NCBI GenBank assembly: GCA_956465555.1
Contig: OY101119.1
Coordinates: forward strand, 1,279,594 to 1,343,593
Length of the DNA: 64,000 nucleotides
Reading direction: 5' to 3'
From: Nitzschia sp. pyKryTriq1
Taxonomy: Eukaryota; Bacillariophyta; Bacillariophyceae; Bacillariales; Bacillariaceae
Within the stretch, counting starts at the first letter, position 1, and each line of letters opens with the position of its first letter. Position numbers and translations under genes: made by a program. The notes below the pieces were generated by a model. The model saw nothing but the letters and a program-made list of their open reading frames with translations. It searched no databases and was not told the DNA's origin. Shown in pieces: positions 42,478-53,294 of this stretch.

Positions 42478-44124
42478 CTATGATATCGTTGGTAGCTCTA
42501 ACTGCCGAATCACATTTGGTTCATCATCATCATTTTCGTCGACTGGAACTGGTTCATGACCATTCTGGCGCTTTGCTAGATTGGTTCCATTGTTGCTGCC
42601 CAGAGTGTGAGTCAATGCTTTGCCTGCCTCAATGGCCGTCTGATAGTCTCCCATAACAAACAAGCAAACAAGTCCAAGGAGGAAAAATATATCGAGAGAT
42701 ACCATCGAAACGGAAATCGGGATTCCAAGTTCATTGCAGATGGTAAAGAGTAAAGGTGGCAACCAGGTGAAACCCGTTCCGCAAAATAAGTACAAGCTCA
42801 TCATCTGAGCATCCATGCCGCTTGGTCGAATCGTAACAAAAGTTGTCAAAAGCATAGGATGAAGCCAACCAAGGCACATACCCCATGCCACCCCGAAAAT
42901 ATAAGTATACTGACTTCGTTCTGGGCCCGTCAAGGTGGCAGCCGCGGATGTTTGCGTGACAATGTACATCACCAGACAAACCTTGGCGCTAGTGACTGGG
43001 CTACTCCGGAGAGCGATGAATTCTCCCAGCTTGCTCCCGAGGGGTCCCGAGATTAGGATGACCAAAAAGACAATGCCGACGTCGCGGCCATCCATGGCCA
43101 GAAAATGGACCATGAAGGTTGTCCCAATAGTTACTACTGCAGCATTGGCCCCTTCCCCAAATATGACGGCAAACAAGAGCCATTTCAAGGCCGGTAGATC
43201 TTGATGTATCCGTCGAGAGGTTACAAAGAGCGACCGGAAACCGCTTATTACAACGGATTGGCCGTCTTCAACCTTTATCAATGCAGGTCGATCCCGGAAA
43301 AGAAACTTCCATGCCAACGGAAAGCCGAGAGCGCAGTTGATCGTTGTGATGGCCAAGGCAATTCTAGCTGTGCCGACACTGTCCGTACCTAGGATCAATG
43401 CAATGACCAGTGTTTCCACCATGAATAGTAGAGTCGACAAGTACATAACCACAAAGTAATGCGTATTGTAACGTGCTTGTTGATTGGGTTCGTTCGATAG
43501 CTCGGACACATAGGCAAATATCGAGGATACGTGGATACAGAAGAGGACTCCCGTGACAACTTGCAGCCAGGAAATGGCAAACCACGTACTTGGACCAATC
43601 ATGATTTCTATCGGTTTGACGAGCGTAAGCAGAAAGGCGGAGTACATTCCAACTTGTTTCCGATAGGGTGTCATATCCACAATCGCGCCAAAAGGAGGTA
43701 GAATAAAGGCCCCCAAAATCCCACCGGCCACGGCAATGATGCTGAGTAGGGAAGACGGTTTGAATCCATGTATTCTGACGCTATCAATGCACTGCTTCCA
43801 TTCCATCGAGTCTTCGGGGTACTGTGTACACTGGTCTTGGACATCTTCTTTGGCAAGCTCCAGGAGCGCTGGTCCCAAGAATAGTGAGCTCATTATAATC
43901 GTTGCACGCGTGTACATATCCACTGATAAACCAGTGGCCTCCACGGGCGCTCCATCGAAGCGAAAGAAGCGAGGGATGTGACTAGAGACAAGATTATGGC
44001 CCTTATTGCTCATGCTTCCGTCCGTTGTTGTGTTCGAAACGTCGTCGTCCTCTATACATTCTTCACCTTGTGGTATTTTTGTCTCTCTTCGTGGGTGTAT
44101 CGTCATTTCTCTAGATGCAGCCAA
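42478..44124 (-). CDS. ATG22/UMF1-like major facilitator transporter
   Basis: Single exon, 548 residues. After a hydrophilic N-terminus (1-70) there are about 11-12 hydrophobic segments with short loops. GAFILPPFGAIVDMTPYRKQ (about 136-155) is the typical first MFS loop between helices, with Asp and Arg in the DxxxxR pattern; SGPLGSKLGEFIA is the matching loop in the second half. The pattern fits the ATG22/UMF1 superfamily of vacuolar or plasma-membrane exporters. Family knowledge: fungal ATG22 exports amino acids from vacuoles; relatives are numerous in diatoms. Substrate unknown. The acidic, Asp/Glu-rich C-terminus lacks other features. Confidence 0.75.
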   Translation of the reverse strand: MAASREMTIHPRRETKIPQGEECIEDDDVSNTTTDGSMSNKGHNLVSSHIPRFFRFDGAPVEATGLSVDMYTRATIIMSSLFLGPALLELAKEDVQDQCTQYPEDSMEWKQCIDSVRIHGFKPSSLLSIIAVAGGILGAFILPPFGAIVDMTPYRKQVGMYSAFLLTLVKPIEIMIGPSTWFAISWLQVVTGVLFCIHVSSIFAYVSELSNEPNQQARYNTHYFVVMYLSTLLFMVETLVIALILGTDSVGTARIALAITTINCALGFPLAWKFLFRDRPALIKVEDGQSVVISGFRSLFVTSRRIHQDLPALKWLLFAVIFGEGANAAVVTIGTTFMVHFLAMDGRDVGIVFLVILISGPLGSKLGEFIALRSSPVTSAKVCLVMYIVTQTSAAATLTGPERSQYTYIFGVAWGMCLGWLHPMLLTTFVTIRPSGMDAQMMSLYLFCGTGFTWLPPLLFTICNELGIPISVSMVSLDIFFLLGLVCLFVMGDYQTAIEAGKALTHTLGSNNGTNLAKRQNGHEPVPVDENDDDEPNVIRQLELPTIS

Positions 44125-44584
44125 GATAATAATGAAGATGAATGGATGAAGGGATGGTGAATGCGACGACTTTCAAATCAGTACAGTATTAGTATGATAT
44201 ATGTAGCTTATACCAGTAGAGTACCCATATGTAGACTCCCCACGCCAGAGTTTGAAAAAGTCCAAAGCACGACGCTTGAATTGAGATAACGGCTAGAAAA
44301 CGGTAGCACATCGTACGCACGTGTGTAAATCCAAAAATCCAAGCGAGAAGGCGAGAAGACGACGAATAACAACGAACAACGTCAAAACGACCATGGTGCG
44401 GGTAATCATCGTCGTTGGAAATGCGGCCGCAGGCCACACAAAATTTCGCAGCCATGCTGGAAAAGTGGCTAAGAGCAACATCGCTGTTATAATATACTTC
44501 GCAATATTATCAAGTCCTAATTGAATTATAATTTCGCTGAAGTAGTGGAAGCAGTGTCCAGTTTAGTAGTTGAGAATTTAAAAA
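44125..44584. other. Divergent spacer between MFS gene and C3orf33-like gene
   Basis: About 0.46 kb, no gene supported; promoters of both neighbours are expected. Confidence 0.4.
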
Positions 44585-46014
44585 ATGGACAATCCAAAAG
44601 ACAGCGAGGATTCTTATTCTTCGATCCAAGGCACGGCACAGGAAGAAGATTCTGCAAGCACCTCTATTACGAGTATTTCCTCGGAAGCTCTCAGTCCGAA
44701 TGATCAGCCCGCGGTCGCTCCTGATTCCTTGCGCGGGACCGTTGGGGCTGGCATGGATCGCTTTTCGCACTTGATAAACGACAATCTCAGCGCTGCTCGT
44801 TATGGCGTCTTCGCTGGAGTCACTCTCTTGACAGTGTACGGGTTGTCGCAGACCCCACTCTTTTTTCGGTATCGTACTGTTTCTGATGTGCCTGGTACGT
44901 TGGGTGGCATGCGGCGTCTTTTGTGAAAGCTGGTGGTTTCGCTCGCTTGGGGAGGAGTCGCAGGTAGCGTATGACTACTATATACAGTACCAGTATTCTG
45001 CTCACATTATTGCTTCCAGCATCATCCTTCATCGGCAGGCGTCGACTGTATGGGCGCATCATTAGTGTGAATACTTTGGAAAATGGATCTGGTATCGCTG
45101 GAGACATTCAGATTCGTGTGCGCCACCTGTCGCCGATTGGGCAAATCCTACCAAAGTCCTGGTTTGATTTCTTAGTCAAATTTAGTCCTCAAGCCTCCCG
45201 ACTGGGGAGCAACGCATCAGCGAAACCAGAAGAAAATTCACGGCAGTTGCTAAAGGTGAAGATTGGTGAGTGTATTCTGGTGGAGTCATCATATATCCAA
45301 CAACTCGAACCCGTAGCTATGCCAACCAAAAATTGTATCTGATGCTCCTCTCTATCATCGATGGATATAGCTGGAATCCATCCACCTCCCGTATCAGGCC
45401 AGGTCTACAGACCTGAACAGTTTTTGGACCGCCTGGCGAGAGATCGGACGTTAGTATCGTGCCAACTATTGGCGCGTCAGGTAGACTCTACGTCAGAAGA
45501 AAGCCATAATAAAGCAAACAAGCGAGCGATATCGGAAGTGATGCCAGAGCTTTCCGAGTCGTCTCCACAGAGGAAGGATGACAATGACACCAGCAGGACG
45601 AGCGGGGCATCACAAACTGATTACCAACAACAGGAATTGGCTATCTGCCGCGTCACATACCGACCGACCCTCTTTCAGCTCTTCCCAACTGATATTGCTG
45701 AACAGCTGATTGCTACGGGTAACGCCACTGTCTCTTCTAGTATTTTGGGAAGAGAGGCAACGTCCTCTGACAGCACATCAACAACAACAAGGTCGACCAT
45801 CGATGACTCGTCACAGCGTCTACAAGATTTGCGAAGTGATGTCAAATACCTCGATCGATTGGCTAAAGCTGAATTCGAAGCGGCGAGGAAGGCTATGGGT
45901 ATGTGGTCTGTTCCTGAGGTTCGCGAAAGGAAACGAGAGGTGGTGGATGAAATTGAGTTCCAAGCCAAAGCCAACGTCCTCCAAAAGCTCTGGAGATGGG
46001 TGCGTGGGGACTAA
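44585..46014 (+). CDS. C3orf33-like membrane protein with nuclease-like fold
   Basis: Proposed exons 44585-44894, 44930-44963, 45039-45265 and 45371-46014, 404 residues. The order matches animal C3orf33: a soluble N-terminus, a transmembrane helix (about 73-92) after LINDNLSAARYG, then FRYRTVSDVP, an Arg-rich patch, YGRIISVNTLENGSG, and KVKIAGIHPPP, which mirrors the vertebrate LVKLAGVEL segment. This region has the staphylococcal-nuclease-like fold in the family; the nuclease residues are not evident. Beyond it is a long Ser/Thr/Asp-rich insert (about 230-330) and a C-terminal helix. Exon 2 depends on a 35-nt intron at 44895-44929, which is unusually short but has canonical ends and keeps frame; an error in the sequence is the alternative. 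Function unknown. Confidence 0.65.
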
Positions 46015-46152
46015 AACGAGTGTATGATGTTGTTCAATTTGCTGTAAATAAAATGGCTAGACTAGTCCACACTCATCGCCGCTATAACCTTAGAAGTCTG
46101 AGTCGATCCCAAACCGAATCATCGAGAGTGGCATGAACGAATAATGGCCTGC

Positions 46153-46608
46153 CTACGCGCCGCTCTGTCCCTTGAATGTCATCACCCAGTAAAGGAAGAC
46201 CACCACGAAAACAACAAATCCCACCATGTAGCACATATGTTTCGAGCCACCCGACTCGAGCATCGTTCCGATTCGTCGCAAAGACCCTTGGAGTAGATCT
46301 CTGGTATTCATGAATCCGTCACCCATCTGATCCAAAAGCGAGTTTTGCTCTCGAACTTCATTCCCAATGTCGATAGTCAATCCCTTCAATCGGGAGACCT
46401 GTTCGCTCAGCTCGTAGATACGTTCATTGTTTTGCTGCTCCAAAATATTGGTGTTGGTATCATTGAATCGTCCCCCGCCGCGCTCCACGTCGCCGCCCCC
46501 TGCTCGATTACGACCGTACATGCTATTATGTCCGTTGCTGTTTCCACTGTTTGTATTTTTGCGCTGGTGCATCGGCGTCGAATTATTCATAAAACCGGAA
46601 CACGACAC
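46153..46608 (-). CDS. BET1: BET1-family Qc-SNARE
   Basis: Single exon, 151 residues. N-terminal 45 residues are Asn/Gly-rich and disordered. A SNARE helix of heptads runs from about 55 to 118 (ERIYELSEQVSRLKGLTIDIGNEVREQNSL), with Gln-type zero layer near NSLLDQM, followed by a C-terminal membrane anchor (about 126-145) and a short tail. RRIGTMLESGGSKHM is the linker typical of BET1. Family knowledge: BET1 acts in vesicle fusion between ER and Golgi. An internal Met (46590) could shorten it by six residues. Its stop is 139 bp from that of the C3orf33-like gene on the other strand. Confidence 0.88.
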   Translation of the reverse strand: MSCSGFMNNSTPMHQRKNTNSGNSNGHNSMYGRNRAGGGDVERGGGRFNDTNTNILEQQNNERIYELSEQVSRLKGLTIDIGNEVREQNSLLDQMGDGFMNTRDLLQGSLRRIGTMLESGGSKHMCYMVGFVVFVVVFLYWVMTFKGQSGA

Positions 46609-47108
46609 GAATGATTGGGTTTGAGGGTGCTGTAGCTAGAGCTTTTGTAGAGAGAAGATCTTGAGGGTGGGCAAACCGAGTCGTGCAGAGCTGATTATGG
46701 ACCTTGACCAGCGTTTCAACAACACAAAAATAATGGGCTGTCGGGTACCGTGCTGTAGTCGCTCCTCTACTCTACCTGCTCTCTCTAGTAGCCAGAGCTA
46801 CTGTAGCAGTGTACAGAGTTAAAATATGTAAGTCGGCGGGGGTCGTCTTGTCGCTATGCACTCGCGTACTCGGTCATTGCCGTCGATGCGTTGGGCGGGG
46901 CGTGGCCGGTGGCCAACGACTCCTCTACCGACGACTGCCGCCGCCAGACTGAAGTACTTGACTAACACGACTGACCCACTTTTGGACTTATACGATTAAA
47001 TAATGATTCGAAGAAACCCGGAGGCACTCGAAGACACTCTCAGACAACCTCTTCGACTACATGGATCAAACAAGAATGAAAACAAAAGCGAGAGGAAGTC
47101 AAAACAAT
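46609..47108. other. Spacer upstream of the TIR element
   Basis: About 0.5 kb, no gene; short CTCTACTCTAC and TAGTAG words at about 46760-46810. Confidence 0.5.
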
Positions 47109-47894
47109 AGAGTGGTGGGCCACAATCCGTGGAAACCAAGGATTGCGATTACTTAAAGGGAGGGTACGTGGCAGCTTACGTCACAATCCTTGGAAGCAAC
47201 CCGACGGATTGCTTCCAAGGGTAAACTCGTGCGACGACGGACGGCTATCGGTAGAAGTTATCCTTGCCGGATTGCGGAATTAGTAGACGGCCTACAAGGA
47301 ATTCCTGCCAGGTTTGTCTGACATCTCGGATTCCGTCGGTGGAGTCTTGGAAAATGCGAACACAAGGAAAACGGATCGATGCGACGATGCGTTGTGTTGC
47401 GCAAGTTGTTGCAAGTCGTCTCGTCCCGGTCTTTATTTCCATTATCAATTTAACAAATATCACAAACAATGGATACTGCTAGTACTAGTAGAAAGCTGCC
47501 ACCTGCAGAGAAGTTGGTGGAGATCAACGGGCCGTACTGGAACCTTTTCCAGGCCATGTTGAATCTCGCCGACACATGCGAAGTCTACGAGTGGGCAACG
47601 ACAAGGGCATGTGGCAGTGCCACTAATGGGTGGATCAAATTTCATGATTCGATGGAAACCGGCCCCTCAAAAGACTACAGCATGGGTCTTTTGGGGGCTG
47701 GCGCAGATGCCTGTCGACTTTTCCTTGGTGGAACTCGTGAATTGAGATGGGTGGAGGGAATCCTTACCTCCAATCTCGAGGCAGCCTGCGAGAGATTCCA
47801 TGCACCGGTGATGTCAGCAAGCTGACGCAAAAATGTCGCAAAGCGAAGCCTAAACTCGCAATCCATGGAACGACGGATTGTGGCCCACCACTCT
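47109..47894. mobile_element. 786-bp non-autonomous TIR DNA transposon
   Basis: Perfect 22-bp terminal inverted repeats (47109-47130 and 47873-47894, starting AGAGTGGTGGGCC) enclose 786 bp and are flanked by a 3-bp direct repeat AAT. The inverted repeats continue imperfectly to about 40 bp (GGATTGCGA). CAATCC/GGATTG words recur near both ends (47124, 47140, 47184, 47206, 47269, 47856, 47876), and TTGGAAGCAA...TTGCTTCCAA forms a small hairpin near the left end. No transposase is seen, so the element would need help in trans. The 3-bp target repeat is like Harbinger elements, but the TIR does not settle the superfamily. A near-identical end occurs inverted at 58488-58600. Confidence 0.85.
47469..47825 (+). 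CDS. Hypothetical open frame inside the TIR element
   Basis: 118 codons, the longest frame within the element. It begins MDTASTSRKLPP, has no recognised domain and no transmembrane segment. I list it because it is the only sizeable frame there; it may not be expressed. Confidence 0.25.
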   Translation: MDTASTSRKLPPAEKLVEINGPYWNLFQAMLNLADTCEVYEWATTRACGSATNGWIKFHDSMETGPSKDYSMGLLGAGADACRLFLGGTRELRWVEGILTSNLEAACERFHAPVMSAS

Positions 47895-48522
47895 AATAAC
47901 TTGTAGACTAAGCTCAGTTCCTGGCCCAAGATAAGCTAGCCTTAAAGCTCTCAAGCTTTTTCTTCTCGTCTGCACTGGTCTTTGAAGAATTCTCTTCCTT
48001 CAAAAGCAACTCTTTGTAGTGAAGAGCCTGCACCTAAACTGTATACGAGTTCAAACTCAGGTCGGGAGAATATACGCCCCAGACGGAATAAAACCCCGTT
48101 AAATCGCACACCAGAGTGTACCGTTAGCATTCATCGGCAGTACCTCTTCTCAAGACTCAAGACTACGAGTAGTCTACATTTTCTCTAGAGAGACTATTGT
48201 ACCCTTTGGGAACTGCTCCCACGTGACTGCGCTGCTCTCTTCTCTACTCTCTAGTGGAAAGACCTTCAACTTGGCCTCGGTTGATTTGTTGTAGAGTGGC
48301 CTCTCTACTAGCTAGATGTAATTTTCTAACGAGCATTGATTTACAACTAATTTCATACCTCAGTCCCATTGAAAGCTTTATCTCGGGTCCAAAAGTCTCT
48401 ACGATGGAATCACCGAATCACGTTTTCGATGTAGCGTTCTCCAGTCTCTTGTTTCTTCCGTTGCATTCCATTGCTTAGGTGGCTATTGATACAGACAGTA
48501 CAGGCGGTGCGATAGCAGGAGC
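47895..48522 (-). other. Spacer with an orphan exon-like minus-strand frame
   Basis: On the minus strand 47914-48033 reads ALHYKELLLKEE..., Lys/Glu-rich and ending SWARN-stop at 47914, preceded by TAGGTGCAG at 48028-48036, which could be a 3' splice site. No upstream exon is evident up to the adenylate kinase gene. It could be a last exon, a decayed gene end, or chance. The rest of the interval has CTCTAGAG words only. Confidence 0.25.
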
Positions 48523-49540
48523 TTATGGTTCACCAAGGTATTTTTCAAGACATGCCTTTACCTGGGGGTAGATCACGTCGCTCTTCGTTCCATGAAAATT
48601 CTCCAAAACACCGTTCTTAGCATAATATTCGACCAAGGGAGAAGTAACCTGATTGCAAAGATAGAGTTAGCAAAGTTTCACTCGGCCAGATAAGGATTTT
48701 GAATGGTGTTTATGGTCGGCATTCTTACCTCGTCGTACTGTGCCAATCGAGCGCGGACCTTCTCCGGTTGGTCGTCGGGGCGCTGTACAAGTGGTTCTCC
48801 AGTCTCGTCGTCCAAACCCTCAACCTTAGGTGGTTTGTAAGAATAAGAATAAATGCGGCCCGAGGCAGGATGGATCCATCTGTTTTACCAAAAAAAGTCG
48901 GAAGAAAAAAGTAAGCGCCGCAGGTTTTGAAGTCAAAATGGAGGATGTGTCCAAACATACCTATCGGCTATTCGGTTGACAATTGTCTCAGTAGGAATAT
49001 CTAGGTTGATCACCATATCCACATGAACAACCTCTTCCAAATGTTCTGCTTGCCCCACTGTCCGAGGGAAGCCATCCAGCAATAGAGACCTGCCCTCCTC
49101 AAGGTTAGGTGTGGCTTCTTCCATGACCAAGCCGATCATTAATTCGTCGGGAACGAGCAATCCTTCGTCCATGTAACTTTTTGCTTCCTTCCCTAGCCTT
49201 GTCTGTTCGCGTACGTGCATTCGGAGGAGATCACCGGTGGAGATGTGGTGGAATTGAGGAAAATCCTATCAAAAAGCAAAAGTCAGAGAAAGGTATCCTT
49301 TCGCGGCGGAGTACTGTGTCCTTCCGGACGGCTATGTGTACGACGCGACTTCCAAAAGAACCCACAACATACCTTCAAGATTTTCCCGGAGATTGTTCCC
49401 TTGCCTCCGCCGGGCTTGCCGAGGATCAAAGCGAAATGACAATCTTCCTCTGGTGCAGATACCGTCATGGACGACATAAAGCTGCGCTGCTTGGGCGCCG
49501 TCGACAAGCGTCGCAGACCTGTTTTGGCCAACACAATCAT
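48523..49540 (-). CDS. AK: Adenylate kinase
   Basis: Four exons, 49373-49540, 48961-49265, 48729-48879 and 48523-48648, 249 residues from MIVLAKT. Motifs: P-loop GKPGGGKGT (41-49), STGDLLR, DGFPRT and NRIADRW; the lid domain (about 159-190, HPASGRIY...) is of the long type and contains YKPPK in place of a zinc ribbon. [13 protein letters not shown] closes the fold. Family knowledge: interconverts 2 ADP with ATP and AMP. The first 25 residues are basic without acids ([13 protein letters not shown]), suggesting mitochondrial or plastid import; in-frame Met codons further upstream (49597, 49660) could extend it. All junctions preserve phase. Confidence 0.93.
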
Positions 49541-50306
49541 TTTCGAGGCCTTTTCTGGATGAAGTGAGCATGATGCCCGTGGAACGAAGGAAAACATGAT
49601 GACCAAGTTGGTGTTATTTTGCCTGAGAATGTAATTGAAAGTATGGTATCTTCTTGCCAATAAATGGGTTGGACAGAACAGATGATCGGCGTTTTCGAAC
49701 TCAGTCTACTCACTCGACACGTCGTCGCACCTTCCAATGGGACGGTTCGAAAGATTTGTGCAACAACAACGAACGAGCCGAACTCTTTTTTGTTTGTTCG
49801 GTGCCAGGTACGGTGGTACTCATACTGTACCGGGGTACCGTACAGTACAGTACCGCTGCAGCGAGTTGCAAGTGCGGCGATACCAGTACATTCAAGTACC
49901 AAATACCAGGTACCGGGTACAGTAATTGTACTGCATACAGTACTACCTGTAGTACAGTATGATACCTACTGTACAAGCTCTACGGGGGGTCGGCGGCAGG
50001 GATGATCCGTGGAGAAGTCGCCAATTAGAATTCAGTTGGGTGACGCCCCGCTTTGCTGACGCCCGAGAACCATGAAAGAAGAGATTTTCAAAAATATTTG
50101 CATACAAAACCCCAGAGTGCTGACACCACTTCCGATGAGGCGAATTAATGAGGCTTATATGATCAATTATTGATTCCATGTAGTCGCCTTTTGTGTCACG
50201 TGCGTGCGTTGTGCGTACTGCACTGTAACGGTAGCCGGTAGGGATTTTGGAGGTATGTACTGTACACCAGCACTACTATGATATACGCTTGTACTAGTAC
50301 GTAATC

Positions 50307-50380
50307 GTGGAAAGTACAAGGAAAGTCCTTGTTTTACGAGCGTTTTAGGTAAAAGTACAAGAAATCCTTGTACTTTCCAC
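50307..50380. repeat. Inverted repeat, 16-bp arms
   Basis: GTGGAAAGTACAAGGA at 50307-50322 pairs perfectly with 50365-50380, separated by 42 nt; a stable hairpin is possible. Confidence 0.75.
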
Positions 50381-50682
50381 CGAAACCTGTCCAATCTCTC
50401 ACTACAAACATCACATTTCTTCAAATAACAATATAATATTAAATCCTTCAATCTCAACAATAGTCTACCCTCATTCTCACACAATCTTCTTTTCATTAGT
50501 ACCTGTACCTGTAAGTAAAAATCCTTCATTCTTGACAGATGGTACAGCTTGCAAGATTACATGGCACCGCTACCATCGCAATGTACCCAAGAGGCTTTGG
50601 AGGGATTAATTTAGTGAACGAAATTTATAACACGATAAAATCACTGTGTTCAGCGAAAAAAGTGGTTTCGTGAAAAAGAGTA

Positions 50683-50815
50683 GTCTGGCACCCGTCCTAA
50701 TGATACAGTAAGAAAAGGACCGGTGCTTGCAAATTTGACTGATAGGACGACTCGTGCGCATTTGGCACCGGTCCTATAATAGGACCGGTGCTTTGATATT
50801 TGACTGACTTGACGT
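50683..50815. repeat. Array of AGGACCGGTGC direct and inverted units
   Basis: AGGACCGGTGCTT occurs at 50716 and 50781 followed by similar A/T-rich tails (TTTGACTGA), with an inverted copy between, forming GCACCGGTCCTAT/ATAGGACCGGTGC at 50765-50791. Confidence 0.7.
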
Positions 50816-52287
50816 GGAAGACAGCTTGACAGGTGCGCATGCAACTTGTACAGTATCAAACTAATGTCTCGTTTCTTCTGTCAGGTGCACCTTTACTCTA
50901 TTTAGTACCGCTTTTGCTTAAGGACTGTCCATGTCTCAAGGACGCCCCCCTCTTTGCTACCACTCGGCGCCCGGCACCGGTCCCAATTACCGCAGTTCTT
51001 TTGCGTGTAGGAGTGTTAGAGATACGTCGTGTGTACCGGTAAATAGTGCTGCGTATGTGCATGCCGCCTTGTAATAAAATAATATGGCGGGAAAGCCTCG
51101 CAGCAGCCCATCGCATCCAAAAGCTTATTATAATACATTTTTGTCTTGTACATCTCGCAGACGAACAACTTGCAAGAGCATGGAGGTTTCCATCAAGGGT
51201 CAGCCTGGCCTAGCCATTTGGAGTCGTGGCAGGTACCTTTACTTTACTTTGCTTTCCCCCTACAACGAACTCCTGTTGAAGGTCTTCAATTTCGGTCCAG
51301 CCGATTTTGTGCATTATTACTTTGACATGCTGGACCAGCACGGTCTACTTGTATTGTCAAGCTTCGGTGTAGTAATAAATGTCCCCCCCCCACCGTCGTC
51401 TCTTATAAATCTCCGAAATATCTATGTTAAAATTTGCCTTGAATACGAGAGCAAACGACAAAAACACCGCCAATGGAAGACAGAGTGGCGTAAAAAGAAA
51501 AAGCTTCAGTCCCAAGAAGTTGCGGGATCTTCCAATAATCGGCCATAAAAACTTCCGGAAACTTCCACCGGAGAACCTGCGGAGAACATCCTTGCAAGAA
51601 ACTTCAGAAGCCCAGCGAAAATCCCTCTAGGACCAATCCATTAGATCCTTGTGACTAAAACGAAGTGGAGGATAATAATACCGGTACAGTATGAACAGAG
51701 GCATCATAAAAAGAAATCAAAATAAAGCGGAATTTCTGAAAGAGATATTTTTAGTCCAGAGTTGGGCCAAAAACGCGGTTCAAACCAGTTTTTGACTTGT
51801 GCCGGTATCGTAGAGACGCACGCTCTGCTAGACTGGCAGAGAGAGAAGGAAGAGTTGTACAGTACGAGTAGACTACGAAGTTGTAGGACAAGTACTGTAC
51901 AGTAATAATGCGTTCAAGCCAATCTCTAATCCATCTCGAATAGCTAATCTCGAAGCAATTGGAAAAGTAGACAATAAGAGAAGACTGTGAGTCTCTCCAG
52001 CCCAAAGCTTGGGGGGAGGCTCCGGGTATGCGATGACCAAACTGTTGACACTAGCGCCTCAGCGCCCACTATGATGTGTCCTACCGGTACCTGTACCCGC
52101 CACGCTGACTCTAGTAGAAAGAGTTTTCTCTCTAGTTTTACAAGGATGCTATGTACAGCGTTAGCGAGTTCACATCACTGCGCAGTCGCAAGCGTCCGGC
52201 TAAAGAAAGCGTTCATCCCGCAATAGGTGAATGGCACCCCTTGGAATGGTCTAGATCAGAACTGAGCAGATGCTGAGAGCTCCGATT

Positions 52288-53294
52288 TCATCTTCTCCGC
52301 CTTACTCCTTCTGGTTGATCGTATGATGAATCGTCGTCCTCGTCCATGTAGTCCTGATTTCTTGCTGCCTTGATCTTCGGCCATACCTTTTCGTCCAAGA
52401 ACTCATTCAGCCGTGAAACAAACATCGGCCGTACTACCGAATGAACATTGTTGTGACCCATGCCCTCGATATAGAGAGGACGTGCTCTCGCTTTCGGTTG
52501 CAAGGCTTCATACATTCGTTCAGAGTGGTTGAAAGGAACAATCTGGTCTGCCGTTCCGTGAACAAGCACCAACGGCGACTCAATCATGGGAGCATGATCA
52601 ATATTCGGGAACTTATCACCATATAACGTGCAGCCCGAATCCAAAACGATACGGTATACCGAAAGAAATGGAGCATGAAGAATAACGCCTCCAACAGGCC
52701 CACCAAGACTGGGGTCTTTTGACTGAGCGGTCCCCGCTGCAAGGTAACACGATGGTCCTGATCCCAGGGATCGTCCGTAAAGAACGACATTTTGAGCAGG
52801 AACATTCAAGTCGAATCTCAAAAACTTGTACGCCGCATCAATATCAGCGTAGCAGTACTCCTCCGATGGATTACCTGAAACAGAAAAAGAGGAATAGGGT
52901 TGAGGCAATGTTCAATGTTCTCAAACCATGCTTCCTTTCGATCGAGCCAATCAAGCGTACCTTCATCAAACGCCATTCCATATCCCGTGTAATCGTACGC
53001 AAATAGATTGACTCTTAGCATTTTGCTCAGGAATTTGCACCATGGATAGATGCTCCCCAGGTCTTCAGCATTCGCGTGGGAGTATAATATTGTTATCCCA
53101 TCTTCCGTGTCCGCCGACTGTAACTCTTTGACTGTTAATGATCTCGATGACTCTTCTCCGTTCACGTTGCTGTAATGAATGTAGAACCCCGGAATCTTTT
53201 TCCCCTGTGAAGTTTTCAACCAGATGATTTTATTCTCCTTCAGTTTCGTTGGAGGGGGCGGTTGGAATAGCAGCGTGCTTACTGTGTCTCCCAT
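52288..53294 (-). CDS. ABHD17-like alpha/beta hydrolase (paralogue of 18029-18967)
   Basis: Two exons, 52961-53294 and 52288-52874, 306 residues. Same fold as the 18-kb gene, with Ser147 (GRSLGSG), Asp221 (HGTADQIVP) and His252 (GMGHNN). The N-terminus is MGDTVST, again fitting N-myristoylation. Differences: an insert at about 41-65 (SNVNGEESSRSLT...) before the oxyanion loop, HANAEDLG for HGNAEDLG, and an acidic/basic C-terminal tail (DEDDDSSYDQPEGVRRRR). Its intron lies after YGMAFDEG, a place where the other gene is uninterrupted. Family knowledge suggests protein depalmitoylation; substrate unknown. Confidence 0.85.

Larger units (their letters stand above)
49541..52287. other. 2.7-kb gene-poor region with palindromes
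   Basis: No gene is supported. GTAC/GGTACC palindromes cluster at about 49800-49985. An inverted repeat with 16-bp arms lies at 50307-50322 and 50365-50380. A 27-bp near-perfect palindrome centred at 50778 belongs to a small array of AGGACCGGTGC words (50683-50815). An open frame at 51084-51548 (154 codons) lacks any domain. Confidence 0.6.

Noticed and set aside
44585-44926. Separate small membrane protein ending at 44926
   Set aside because: Downstream exons continue the C3orf33 family match, so a truncated stand-alone gene is less likely.
49540-49660. Longer adenylate kinase N-terminus using upstream ATGs
   Set aside because: Adds non-basic residues before a good presequence; kept only as an alternative start.
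51084-51548. 154-codon open frame on the plus strand in the gene-poor region
   Set aside because: No domain, no paralogue, and composition like surrounding spacer; could be a gene only if transcribed.
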